A stretch of 64,000 nt of DNA from positions 112,302 to 176,301 of the forward strand of contig CACRXP010000550.1 of assembly GCA_902702965.1 (NCBI GenBank), in the 5' to 3' direction. The DNA is from Spirometra erinaceieuropaei. Taxonomy: Eukaryota > Platyhelminthes > Cestoda > Diphyllobothriidea > Diphyllobothriidae. Shown here one piece after another: positions 1-9,840 of this stretch. The notes below the pieces were generated by a model that was given only the letters and a program-made list of their open reading frames with translations, had not been told where the DNA came from and did not search any database. Within the stretch, counting starts at the first letter, position 1, and each line of letters begins with the position of its first letter. The position numbers were made by a program, and so were the translations under genes.

Positions 1-876
1 GCCATGGCATGCTAAGGCCAGCTTATAAACAGGAACCAGCCACTCCAGTCCCCCTTGTCTCCGGCGGTACTCCTCATTTCGTGGAGCTACGTTAGCCTGC
101 TTACCTACCAAGCTTTGCACTGTCGTTATTTTAAGATGAATATTTTAAGCAGTAAAGATGCATCTCTGAGTACTCTCACCTCTGTCTAGTCTGACCTCTT
201 CATTTTGGCATGATCGTCCGTACCCCCTTTTTGGCCATACGTCAAGCTGATTTATTGTTCTCGTTTCTTCTTTTACAGTCCAAGATGCGTATGTGGGCTC
301 AGAGGTCTTCATATTGTCCGTGCGATCTTTTTTCTGGGTATGTCGGAGCGCTTTGTTCAATGCCTTATGTTTCTTCTCCTTGACTCCACCTTCATAGTCC
401 TCTCCTTCCACCGCCTCCTCCCTCTAATTCCCCCTCCTGTTTGGTCTCAAAATCCTCTCATGTGTGTTGTGCTAAAAGTCCTGATGTCTCCACCATTTCC
501 AACTACCGCATGACTATGGCTAGTTACAAGATCTTGTGGCCTTACAACGCCCGAAGGGTGACCTATATCAAGGCATCGAGAGCTCTGACCAGAAAAGGTC
601 TATGTTATAAAAAAGGACTAATTTGCAACAGTTCTCTTCGGCTGCAATTGCTTCTCATGCTCCACTCTTCAACCGTCCATTGTGCCACCTCATCCTTGTC
701 GCATTACTTGCCCATTGAAGCGAACTGCTTCACACGGAATAACTGATAATGAGGACATTCTCACACGTGCCGCATGACTTCCTATTCGGCCTTATCGATT
801 TCCGATTGGAGGGGAGATAATTTTAGTTTCTGAGGCGGGGGTCACACGGCAAGTCGGATGGAATCTCCTTCAGGGA
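1..876. other. No gene recognised
   Basis: Short frames on both strands here show no family motif, no convincing exon borders and no similarity to the repeats found elsewhere in the window. Left unassigned. Confidence 0.4.
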
Positions 877-1360
877 GTCAAAGGTGCAGGTTTCAAGAGG
901 TCTGAAAGTGTGTGCTATGCCAGTATCAGCAAACCATGGCCCTCGCAGCCTGTTATGCGCAGGCAGTTCCCTGACACCTGGTTCCCTGCCAGTAGATGCG
1001 TTGATGCTCCCGCTGGGTATTCAGGTGGTGGGCATGGCTGCCCAGTCATCATCCTCGTCCTTCTGACCCCTGTTGGGGTGTGGTTGATGCTCAGAAACCT
1101 GATTATGTGCTGTGTGGACCGGGAGTTGTAGCACGCCTAAGTGAGGCTCCGGCCGTACCAGTCACCTGCGCCACCCCTTGCCTCCGATCTTCCTGACTCT
1201 GTCTTGACACCGGGTCCAGGTGGGGAGGGGGGAGGAGAGAGTGCGGTGGATGCTGCGCAAGCCTAATATCACTCTAAACGAGTTTATGCGCAAGTCACTG
1301 TGTTTGCTGCACCTTGGTGTGTAGCACACGACGGACATCGTCAGAATCGATGGTCGAACT
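877..1360 (+). repeat. Dispersed repeat D, copy 1
   Basis: This GC-richer block recurs, diverged, at 12440, 20560, 49680 and 60825 in this orientation and at 1612, 9560, 25795 and 43195 in the opposite one. Shared landmarks in order are a 'cagtatcagcaaaccatggc' block, a 'tgcccagtcatcatcctc' block, 'gactctgtcttgacaccggg', and 'gtgcggtggatgctgcgcaag'. At 9.56-10.34 kb the same sequence follows a C2H2 zinc-finger ORF, so D is read as the 3' tail of that element. No intact protein is coded in this copy. Confidence 0.7.
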
Positions 1361-1611
1361 GTCAAAGGTGCTGGTAGTGACGCCTGAACTCTGACCCCAC
1401 TTGGCACCCAACTCACACCCTTGACACCGTGAAACTGCTTTGGCCCCATGATCCGCACCTCTGTAACCGCTTGAACTGGAAATCAAAACCAGGTGAAGGT
1501 CAGCTGAAGTGTCTCACAAGGCGACGAAGCTGTGCAGCCTCATTCTTGCCCTCAACCTCTTACCTCTGTCTTCAAAATACGTGCTATAAAAGTGTAATTG
1601 AGCACATGTAG

Positions 1612-1740
1612 CAGTTTGACCGTCGCACTTACCGACGTTCATCGCGCCTCACGGAGTTGGCACAGCACCGGTGACTTGCGCGGAATTAGTTTGCAATGTA
1701 GCAGACTTACACGGCATCCACCACCCTCTTTTCTCTGCGT
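1612..1740 (-). repeat. Dispersed repeat D, short fragment
   Basis: The block around 'gtgacttgcgcg' and 'attagttt' matches the reverse-oriented D copies at 9.6 and 43.2 kb. Only about 130 bases remain. Confidence 0.45.
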
Positions 1741-1971
1741 TCCGTCAGCCAATCCGACCGCCCTTTTTCGGTCTGATGGGTCTCTAGCCGAGCTCGCTGC
1801 GGGGGGGGGCGATTCTGTGCCTCCAAGGGGCTCTTGGGCCTGCGTCCGTGCGGGAACCTGTCGCCCTGCGTGCCCCGCCCTTCGAATGATCGACCGGATG
1901 CTTTGAGATTGCTTTAGAGCTTGCAATAACCTTGGGGCTTAAGCGAAAAATGCGTATAAGCTGGGCAAATA

Positions 1972-2942
1972 CAGAAGGTCGGCTAACTCATGGGCTAATG
2001 TGTTTCCGTTTCGAAAAGATTAATTAAGTAGTGTTGTAAAACTAGTCAGTCTGCAAAATGACTCTATGATAATTCAGTTACCTCGGGATTCCGGCTTTCG
2101 AAAGAACTTCCTTCAGGCTGCATGCAAAAGCCACACTGTAAAAACGACTACTTAAGTAGCATGAATTCTTCTCATTGATTTTCGATGCCCTTAGAAATTC
2201 AATTATATTTCCTTGTAAAGATGCACAAAATTATTCATTCTTCTACTCATTCGGTAGAAAATTAAGTCTTCTTCCAATCTTCTACTCGAAGGAAGGGTAT
2301 AATTCGGTTTTGAAAAACTTAACGGATTCCCGAATAATTTTGAACCCACTCTACGGTCACACTTAGATTCAGGGTTTCATACTACAAGCCCTATATTTTC
2401 CGCGTACGAAAACCACCCATTTCTCTACGGTAATAAAGGGGGACCATATAGGATTCATAAAATTTACCAGTGGGTTTGATCCATATTGTTAACTCTACAA
2501 GCCATATTGGTAAATGCAGAGACATGACGATTTGTGAACGGCCATTTCACGGTATTTAAAAAAGTCCCACAATTAGAAACTTTAAAAACCGAATTATGTC
2601 CCCGCTTCGAGTATAAAATTAGAAAAAGACGTAATTTTCTACCGAAAGAGTAGAAGAATGAATATTTTTATGCATTTTTTCCGTGAAATATAATTGGACT
2701 TGTAGGGGCATCGAAAATCAATAAGAAAAATGCATGCTACTTAAGGAGTCGTTTTTCACAGAGTGTATTTTTTACATGCAGCCGGAAGGAAGTTCATTCG
2801 AAAGCTGGCATCCTGACGTAACTGAAATATTATGGAATTATGTTGCAGGCCAAATAGTTTTACAACCCTACTTAATTAATCTTTTCGAAACGAAAACGCA
2901 TTTCGGAATTTCGGTTGACATTTCCTGAGTTAGCCCACCTGC
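1972..2942. mobile_element. Foldback element F1 (near-palindromic, about 970 bp)
   Basis: The left end (cagaaggtcggctaac...) and right end (...gttagcccacctg) are inverted copies. Complementarity continues inward for roughly 350 bases per arm, through the landmarks 'cttaagtagcatg', 'ttttcgatgccctta', 'cattcggtagaaaatta' and 'gggtataattcggttt', each found reverse-complemented in the other arm. About 250 bases in the middle are not palindromic and read in the same direction as in F4 and F7. No transposase is coded. The CAGT-type tip and TA-type flank seen in sister copies fit a non-autonomous Tc1/mariner-type element, but that assignment is inference. Confidence 0.85.
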
Positions 2943-3278
2943 ACGTAACATTGGCCACTCATAACCGCCCTTCCGCTTTCCCCACCTCTGTTCTTCGACT
3001 GGTTCGTTCACCTCTCGGGGAGTTGTCCACTTGGATCCGTTCGACTCGTCTTTTGCGATTTTCAGCAACCTCGGTCGTTCCTGTTGAAGGGTATCCTGTT
3101 ATCCAAGGGTCCTTTTTTAGTGAAGTTCTCGTAAATCAGAGCTAGCTCCCCTGACCGAAGCTCGCGTTTTTACGCCATAACGCTCTTATAGCGTCCATAA
3201 TAACCTTCAGTTTTTAGCGACCTTATTCTGGATATGTCGCACAACAATATTAATGACTGCTACATTATATTGTATATA
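2943..3278. other. Spacer between foldback elements F1 and F2
   Basis: Pyrimidine-rich and then AT-rich sequence with no recognised gene. A 'gcgattttcag' acceptor-like site near 3062 is not followed by a convincing exon. Confidence 0.35.
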
Positions 3279-4262
3279 CAGTAGATATGCAAACTCTTGA
3301 AATGTTAACCGAAATTATGAAATGCGTTTCCGTCTCGAAGAGATTATTTAATTGGGGTTGCAATAGTAATTACCGTAGAGCATAATATCAAGGTATTTCA
3401 GTTACTTCGGGATTCCGGCTTTTGAACGAACTTCTTTTCGGTTGCGTGCAAAAACTATACGCTGTAGAAATGACTACTTAGGTTGTAGGCATTTTTCGTA
3501 CTGATCTTCGGTGACCGTATGAATTCAGCTATATTCCGTCGAAAACATGCATGAAAATATGCATTCTTTTTCTCATTTAGTAGAAAATTACACCTTAATT
3601 TTACACTTGAGGGATAGATGATATGATTTGGCTTCAAATAATTTCTGACAAGGATATTTGTAAGACCATGAAATGTCCGTTCATAAAACATTACGCCTCT
3701 TCATCTACCAATGTTGCCTGTAAAGTTTGTAAATTGGCTTAAATCCACTGCTAAATTTTTTGAACCCCATATGTTCTCTTAATAGCGAACAGAAGTTTAT
3801 GATTTTCCTACACGGAAAATATACAGCTTGTAGTTTGGGAACCTTAAATGCAAGTGTTACAGGAGGTCGGGTCCAAAATTATTCGGGAATTGGAAAACAT
3901 TTTCAAAACCGAATTATGCCCTTTAGTCAAGTATAAAATTTAAAGAAGACGCAATTTTCTACCAAATGAGTAGAAGAAGGAATGTTTCTATGCATGCTTC
4001 ATATGAAATATTTTTGAATTAATAAGGACATCGAAAATCTGTGACGAAATGCATACTGCTTAAGTTGTCGTTTTTACAGAGCGAAGTCTTTGCAGGCGGT
4101 CGAATATAAATTCGTCCAAAAGCCGGCATTCCGGGTTAACTGAAGCATCTTTGGATTTTGCTTCATGGCAATTAATTTTACAACCCTACTTAAGTAGTCT
4201 TTTCGAGTCTAAAGCACATTTCAGAACTTCGGTTAACATTTCAGCAGTTGGCACATCAACTG
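3279..4262. mobile_element. Foldback element F2
   Basis: Same near-palindromic family as F1, with the central segment in the opposite direction. The left tip is CAGTAGATATGC and the right tip is GCACATCAACTG. It is bordered by TATATA on both sides (3273-3278 and 4263-4268), compatible with insertion at, and duplication of, a TA or TATATA target. It codes nothing recognisable. Confidence 0.85.
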
Positions 4263-4268
4263 TATATA

Positions 4269-5246
4269 CAGTAGATGTGCTAACTCATGAAATGTCAACC
4301 AAAATTTCGAAATGCGTTCTCGTTTCGAAAAGATAAAGTAAGTAGTGTTGTAAAACTAATCGTGATGCAGCATAAATCTATAATGATCCAGTTACCTCAG
4401 GGTGTCGGGTTTCGGCTGCATGCAAGATCTATAGTCTGCAAAAAATGACTGCTTAAGTAGCATGCAATTTTCTCATTGATTTTCGATGCCCTTGAAAATT
4501 CAATTGTATTTCATGGAAAACATGCATAAAAATATTCATTCTTTTACTTATTCGGTAGAAAATCACGTCTTTTTCCAATTTCGTACTCAAAAGAAGAGTA
4601 TAATTCCGTTTTAAAAAAGTTTCTAATTGTGAGATTTTTTAATACCGTTAAATAGCCGTTCATGAAACGTCGTGTATCTGCATTTACGAATGTGGCTTGC
4701 AAAGTTAACAATATTGCTCAAATCCACTGCTTAATTTTATGAACCTTATAGGGTCTCCTCTTAACAACGTAGAGAAATGCATGGTTTTCCGTACACGGAA
4801 AATATACAGTTTGTAGTTTTGAAACCCTGAATGCAAGTGTAAAAGCAGGTCGGGTTCAAAATTATTCGGGAATTAGAAAAGTTTTTTAAAACCGAATTAT
4901 ACTCCTCTTTTGAGTATGAAATTGGAAGAAGACGTGATTTTCTACCGAATAAGTAAAAGAATTAATAGTTTAATGCATGTTTTCCATGAAATATAATTGA
5001 ATTTTCGAGGGCATCAAAAATCAATGAGAAAATTACATACTACTTAAGTAGTCATTTTTTGCAAAGTATAGATCTTGCATGCAGCTGAAAGGAAATTCTT
5101 TCGAAAGCCGACACCCTGAGGTAACTGGATCATTATAGATTTGTGCTGCATCATGATTAATTTTACAACACTACTTAATTTATCTTTTCGAAACGAGAAC
5201 GCATTTCGAAATTTTGGTGGACATTTCATGAGTTAGCACCTTCTTT
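4269..5246. mobile_element. Foldback element F3, adjoining F2
   Basis: It begins CAGTAGATGTGCTAACTC six bases after the end of F2. The arms are long and well matched, with the central segment in the F2 direction. The extreme right tip (after 'gagttagcacc') is degraded, so the end is approximate. Confidence 0.8.
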
Positions 5247-5592
5247 GGGAAAAGTAGATTTGGTTAGGCACACTTTCGAAGTTGGTTCCTCAGGTCGACG
5301 TCAGGCGTAAGCAAATGTGCAAAAATAAAACAATTAACATTTCAAGCCTGCTGAAAAATCGATAATCGTTCAATGTTTGCGCTAGTAAGTGGCCGCCGTA
5401 TGCGTCTTTCTAAAGACGAGCCGAGGAATTAGTCTCGAAAATGTGCACAATACAATTTACCGTTTCCCAAAGAATTCCATCTTTCTAATACTCATTGAAT
5501 GTTTGCGCCGGTAAGCAACCACCGTTTGCGTCACTCTGTATTGATTGGCTCCCATCTCTTCCACTCTTCTTTGAGATTTTTGCACATGTCAT
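5247..5592 (-). repeat. Probable 3' untranslated part of a Penelope-like element
   Basis: It lies directly downstream, on the minus strand, of the GIY-YIG fragment at 5593-5940. It contains two imperfect direct copies of an approximately 40-base block (starting with 'caatgtttgcgc' near 5371 and 'gaatgtttgcgc' near 5497). A CUGAGGA-N9-GAAA string on the minus strand around 5290-5320 has hammerhead-core spacing but no convincing stem I. No host gene is seen. Confidence 0.4.
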
Positions 5593-5940
5593 CTAACTCA
5601 ATGTGCCTACTGACGCATGACTCATCGGAATGCATGCCTCCAAGAAACTCTCGGCCTTCTTGGAGGGGGAAACTCTGACAATGCGTGTTTTGTCTTTCGC
5701 GAAGGTTTGCCCAGTATCAAAAGTGTGCATGCCCATCTGAGACGGATAGTCGTGCCTCTTAACCACTAGTTGGTGTTCGTAGATGCGTGTAGAGGCAGAT
5801 TTTCCTGTTTGGCCACAACATACGGCATCACAGGCACAGCATGCTATGCTATAGATGGCTTTCTTCTTATCAAGATAGCCAACCCTATTTTTAGAGTATA
5901 CAAACTGAGTGCATAACGTGTTCGTCGGTTTGTCGCCACC
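5593..5940 (-). pseudogene. Penelope-like element GIY-YIG endonuclease fragment (third lineage)
   Basis: An open minus-strand reading of about 115 codons ends at a TAG (5593-5595) and has no usable early ATG. Visible in order are KPTNTL, which matches the 'AHRPTATM' linker upstream of GIY-YIG in the near-intact PLE at 38.5 kb, then YSIACCACDAVCCGQTGKS, RIYEHQLVV and HTFDTGQTF. This is the order of the PLE-type GIY-YIG nuclease: GIY strand, YxGxTG, catalytic Arg, then EH. The second aromatic residue of the motif, expected before C-G-Q-T-G, is Cys, so the copy is probably inactive. The RT is missing, and frames above 5940 are broken, with weak relics to about 6190. The sequence is clearly different from the PLEs at 38 kb and 54 kb. 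Confidence 0.7.
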
Positions 5941-6192
5941 TCTAATTGGTGTTTCCTCAAATGTCTTCCAACGAGTTCAGACACATTCCTGATGTAAGGG
6001 AGGCTTCGTTACGTACTTTAGATGTTTGAGGGGACTTATCTAGTTCTCTTGCTTTTAAATCTGGCTTTCTCGTGCATCGATGTAGGGAATCTCTAGAGCG
6101 AATGGCTGTTTTCGTGTCTGCGTGCCCTATGGCAGAATTTGTGCGTCCAGACTTGTTTTGTGGAAGTAAAAAAATCGGCATTGGCAGTGGTG

Positions 6193-7173
6193 CAGTAGGT
6201 GGGCTAACTCTTGAAATGTCAACCGAAATTCCGAAATGCGCTTTAGTTTCGAAAAGATTCATAAAGTAGAGTTGGAGAACTAACCATCAGGCAGCATAAT
6301 TCTAAAATAATTCATTTACCCCAGGATGCCGGCTTTTGAACGAACGTCTTTTCGGTAGCGTGCAAAATCTCTACTCTGCCAAAAATGACTACTTAAATAA
6401 CATGCATTTTTCTCATTGACTTTCGATGCCCTTAAAAATTCAATTATATTTCATGCATAACTATTCATTCATTGACTCATTCGGTAGAAAATTACGTCTT
6501 CTTCCATTTTTATACTCGAAAGAAGGGTATAATTAGGTTTTCAAAAACTTCCGTTCCCGAATATTTTTGAATCCGACCTGCCGTTACACTCGTATTCACG
6601 GTTTCCAAACTGCAAACCATATATTTTACGCGTACGGAAAACCATACGTTTCTCTATGGTATTAAGTGGACATCATATGGGGCTCATAAAATTCAGCAGT
6701 GGATTTGAGTCGTGTTGTTAACTTTACGAGCCACATTGGTAAATGCAGAAACACGACGTTTTATGAATGGCTATTTCGCTGTATTAGAAAATCTCACAAT
6801 TATAAACTTTTTAAAAACAGAATTATACCCATCTTTCGAGTATAAAGTTTGAAAAGGACGTAATTTTCTACCGAATGAGTAAATAAATGAATATTGTTAT
6901 GCATGTTTTCCGTTAAATATAATTGAATTTTTAAGGGCATCGAAAATCAATGAGAAACATGCATGCTATTTAAGTAGCCATTTTCTGCAGAGTGTGGTTT
7001 TTTCATGCAGCTGAAAAGCAATTCGTTCGAAAGCCGGCATCCTGGGGTAACTGAAATATTATAGAATTATGCTGCTTGATGATTACTTTTCCAACTCTAC
7101 TTAATTAATCTTTTCGAAACGAAAACGCATTTTGGAATTTCGGTTGACATTTCATGAGTTAGCCCGCCTACTG
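6193..7173. mobile_element. Foldback element F4 (best-preserved termini)
   Basis: This 981-bp copy has both tips preserved: CAGTAGGTGGGCTAACTC at the left and GAGTTAGCCCGCCTACTG at the right. The arms are complementary for several hundred bases around a non-palindromic centre in the F1 direction. There is no coding capacity. The immediate flanks (TG left, TA right) do not give a clear target duplication. Confidence 0.9.
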
Positions 7174-7305
7174 TATGTTCATGTCCTGTGGGTCCGGAAT
7201 GACTTTTGTTATTCCTGGTCTTTCGACCGGCTGGCTATGTCGAGGGAACTCGCCTCTTGTCCCCTGCCGTAGGTCAGTTTTCATTTGTATATGTTCGGTT
7301 TTTAG

Positions 7306-7356
7306 AACCGTGTTGTACAAGAAAGTCGCTCAGACTAAAGTGAGCACAACTTTCAG
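7306..7356 (+). CDS. Candidate exon 1 of an unrecognised plus-strand host gene
   Basis: A 51-bp block lies between an acceptor (tttttag before 7306) and a consensus-like donor (TTTCAG followed by gtgagg at 7357). It starts with one base completing a codon, is open (TVLYKKVAQTKVSTTF) and leaves two bases. The next candidate exon (7905) contributes exactly one base, so the frames join as Arg. It starts about 130 bases after foldback F4. It is the weakest of the six blocks because it is so short. I do not recognise the protein. Confidence 0.4.
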
Positions 7357-7904
7357 GTGAGGACTCAAATAGTACTGATAAGTACTAGTTGCGTCAGTTA
7401 GTAAGTTAAGCTTCGGGTTCTTATTCGAGATTTACATTTCGAGCTCGTCTTGATCCTTTGTTCCCATATACCGCACTAACCAATGCCCTGCGCGTGCATT
7501 AAGATTCTTTTGTACAATGCCCCCGGTGTGAGGCATTAAAGTTAGCGAAATAGTGACATATTTTGGATTCCCTCGCAACATTATCAACAGTTTTGTTGCT
7601 TTCCTGAAAAGCACATTAGATCATTATGTAGGCAGTTAAGTGAACAGCATAAACGCTGGGTTGATTTAAAAGTACTTTTTTCTCTACTGCCAGCGGGACA
7701 ATTTACTGCTCGCCTTTTTAATTTCCAGTAATTTTACAGCGAAGATCGATGACAAATATATAGAGAACGACTAGCAAATCTTACGTTTGTCAGAAAACTT
7801 TATTTTTTTTCACCGCCCCTCTAACCTAATCTCTCTTATCCACCCCTTCCAGCCATTTTCAAAACAAACTTTTATCGCCCTTTTCCTATGTTCCTCGTCT
7901 TCAG

Positions 7905-7981
7905 AAACCGCAAACGGATGTTGTCAGCACTTCGAGCTCTGCAAGCCGTGCCCCAGAACAATTTTCGCGTGTTCCATGCAA
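7905..7981 (+). CDS. Candidate exon 2 of the unrecognised plus-strand host gene
   Basis: A pyrimidine-rich acceptor (ttcctcgtcttcag) precedes 7905. The block is 1 + 25 codons + 1 base and reads NRKRMLSALRALQAVPQNNF..., a basic, helix-prone segment. The donor at 7982 (gtttcc) is weak, but the single leftover base joins in frame with the two bases at the start of the next exon. It has higher GC and coding-like composition than its AT-rich surroundings. Confidence 0.45.
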
Positions 7982-8281
7982 GTTTCCCCGTGTATTACTA
8001 AAGTTTGCTTTGCTTTTATACGCCCATTCCCTGGCGGCTGGAATCTCCCTCTACTTCGATGAGCGTATTTATTGTAAAAACAAACTTCTCTGTCCGGGTG
8101 TTGCAATTAAAAGCAGCCCACTTGTTCACTGTCTACTGGCTGCGTCAGACAGACTGTCTGTCCCATCCGGTGGCAGGTGGCTGAGACAGGCACAAGCCAG
8201 TGAGCCTCGCATCACGGGTAGTCGTCCGCTATACTGACACCACTGACGACATTGATGCCTGCTGTTACCGGTTTCTTACAG

Positions 8282-8456
8282 TTTTCCTTGTTGACTATCA
8301 ACAGAATGGCCATCTCGTTCTGAATAATCTGAAGGACCGGCTGGACGAAGCTCTCGTCTCCTTCTTCTCTGCTGCGCCGGACCAGGCTGCTGTGGTGGAC
8401 TGTCCCCGGCATCATTCCCGCTTCTCGCGTGCCAAAGCAACCGTCAAAAATCATGA
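8282..8456 (+). CDS. Candidate exon 3 of the unrecognised plus-strand host gene
   Basis: The 175-bp block follows an acceptor (ccggtttcttacag) and ends before a GTAGGT donor at 8457. It holds 2 bases + 57 codons + 2 bases, open throughout, starting FLVDYQQNGHLVLNNLKDRL and continuing with an acidic/aliphatic helix-like stretch and a His/Arg-rich end. Reading on without splicing meets TAG two bases later, so it could be a terminal exon instead. The phase match with 10889 favours splicing. No domain is recognised. Confidence 0.5.
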
Positions 8457-8632
8457 GTAGGTCCTCGCCCTTTTAAACCCCTGTTTCGACTGTGATCGTC
8501 CCGTCTCTTGGCTGATTTAGTTTTAGTTACGGCCTTGCACTGAACTAGTGCAGGGGGTGGGGTGGGCCAATCTGCTCTGCAGATTCCAGTATGTAGTAAA
8601 CCTGACCCTCAAACAAAATGATGACCTAGGCA

Positions 8633-8765
8633 GTATGTTATTAACGAAAAAGACAAGGGAGACTGGAATGTCCATTTCTGGCTTATTAGCTCTCGTCAGC
8701 CAGTCATAGCCAACCCCGAAGCGTGGAACACCCCAGGCTCGAACTCGGCACCTGTTAGTTAATAG
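8633..8765 (-). mobile_element. tRNA-derived SINE-like unit, 5'-truncated
   Basis: On the minus strand this carries the SINE body and an RNA polymerase III B-box-like site (ggctcgaact on the plus strand, 8736-8745), then 'ggttggctatgactgg', 'gctaataagcc' and the tail 'cattccagtctccc'. The A-box half is missing. It lies head to head with the plus-strand copy at 8935. Confidence 0.65.
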
Positions 8766-8790
8766 TTCACGCCTCCCTTGTCTTTGTCGG

Positions 8791-8901
8791 TAATATTATG
8801 CATCGCTTTGCGGCTGCTAGTTGGCCTTGAGAGAGAGCTCGTAAGGCACAACGGAACGAGCGAGTTCCGTAAGAACGATCGGTGAGCGACCCCTACCATT
8901 G
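8791..8901. repeat. Arm sequence of the SINE-like family, copy a
   Basis: This block ('gcggctgctagttgg', a GA run, 'cgtaaggcacaacggaacga', 'gcgacccctacc') is repeated directly at 9086-9199. It is found inverted at the head of the 44.8-kb copy, where it ends as 'ggtagggggcgctca'. It therefore behaves as a terminal arm of the element. Confidence 0.6.
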
Positions 8902-8934
8902 TATATTCCCGATCTAAAACCGACAGGGCAACGG

Positions 8935-9100
8935 GCTCGTGGCCCAGTGGTTAGAGACGTGGACTTCCAGCTAACAGGTCGGCAGTTCGAGCCTCGGGTG
9001 TTCCACACTTCGGGGTTGGATATGACTGGTTGACGACAGCTAATAAGCCAGAAATGGCCATTTCAGTCTTCCTTGTCCTTGTAGGTAATGACATACTGCC
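8935..9100 (+). mobile_element. tRNA-derived SINE-like unit
   Basis: It contains the A box TGGCCCAGTGG (8940-8950) and the B box AGTTCGAGCC (8984-8993) at tRNA-like spacing, the internal RNA polymerase III promoter of tRNA-derived SINEs. The downstream body 'ggggttggatatgactgg', 'gctaataagccagaaatgg' and 'cttccttgtccttg' is shared with the copies at 8633, 12010 and 44815. It is non-coding and would be mobilised by a LINE partner that I cannot identify here. Confidence 0.8.
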
Positions 9101-9199
9101 TATATCATGCGCCGCTCTGCGGCTGCTGATTGGGCTCGAGAGAGAGAGAGAGAGAGAGCCCGTAAGGCACAACGGAACGAGTGAGCGCCCCCTACCACA
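9086..9199. repeat. Arm sequence of the SINE-like family, copy b, with (GA)n
   Basis: Direct repeat of 8791-8901, with a (GA) run of about 20 bases near 9138-9158 and ending 'gagcgccccctacc'. Confidence 0.6.
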
Positions 9200-9559
9200 G
9201 AATGATGACCGTTTTGGGCGCTTCAAATGCCTCGATGAAGGTCCGTATTTTTTATTCCCGGCAGTCTCTGTCTGCCTGGATACAGAGGGACGTCAGTATC
9301 GCGCAGCGAACTCCTCTTTGCCTAGATTAAAAAGCGTCCGAGTTTTATAGGCAGGTGTGCCACCCTGCTCTTCGGTCGTGGTGAGCAGGGAACTTTGGAG
9401 AAAGGCGGTCTAGCTCTAGGTAGTGCACGGGGGCAGATAAAGTTGTCCGCCTTTTGCACTTCGATTTTTTTCACCTAGTTTTTCGTCAGGACGCCACCCA
9501 GCTCAGGACAAAGGATGTTGATGATAGTGTGAAGAGTGCAGTCTGCACCTGGTTTGCTG

Positions 9560-9840
9560 GACGAACTGTAGACGGCATAAGGTTGACAGTTCAACCGTTG
9601 TGCCTGCAAGGTGAAACAGTAGCGGTGACTTGCGCATTAATTAGTGAAAGCATACTTGCCCAGAATCTACAGCACTCTCCTCCCCCAACTGGGTCCGGTG
9701 TCAATACATAGTCAAGAAGACCGGAGGCGGGAGAGGGCGCAAGTGGCTGGCACTGCCGGACCCGCACCTAGGCGTGCTTTAACATGCCCTGCTGTACTTG
9801 GCCAGAATTTTAACCAACAACAACAGAACGGGTCTAAAAG
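9560..9840 (-). repeat. Dispersed repeat D, copy 2 (3' tail of the C2H2 element)
   Basis: On the minus strand this runs directly downstream of the degraded zinc-finger ORF at 9840-10335. It carries the D landmarks (on the plus strand: 'gtcaagaagaccggaggcgg', 'cactctcctccc', 'gtgacttgcgc'). It is the copy that links repeat D to a coding part. Confidence 0.65.

Noticed and set aside
1752..1906. Exon-like block after a good acceptor (ctctgcgttccgtcag)
   Set aside because: It has no donor, contains a G9 run and does not connect in phase with the plus-strand gene model.
5285..5325. CUGAGGA-N9-GAAA on the minus strand, hammerhead-core spacing
   Set aside because: No stem I pairing and no stem II; too degenerate to call.
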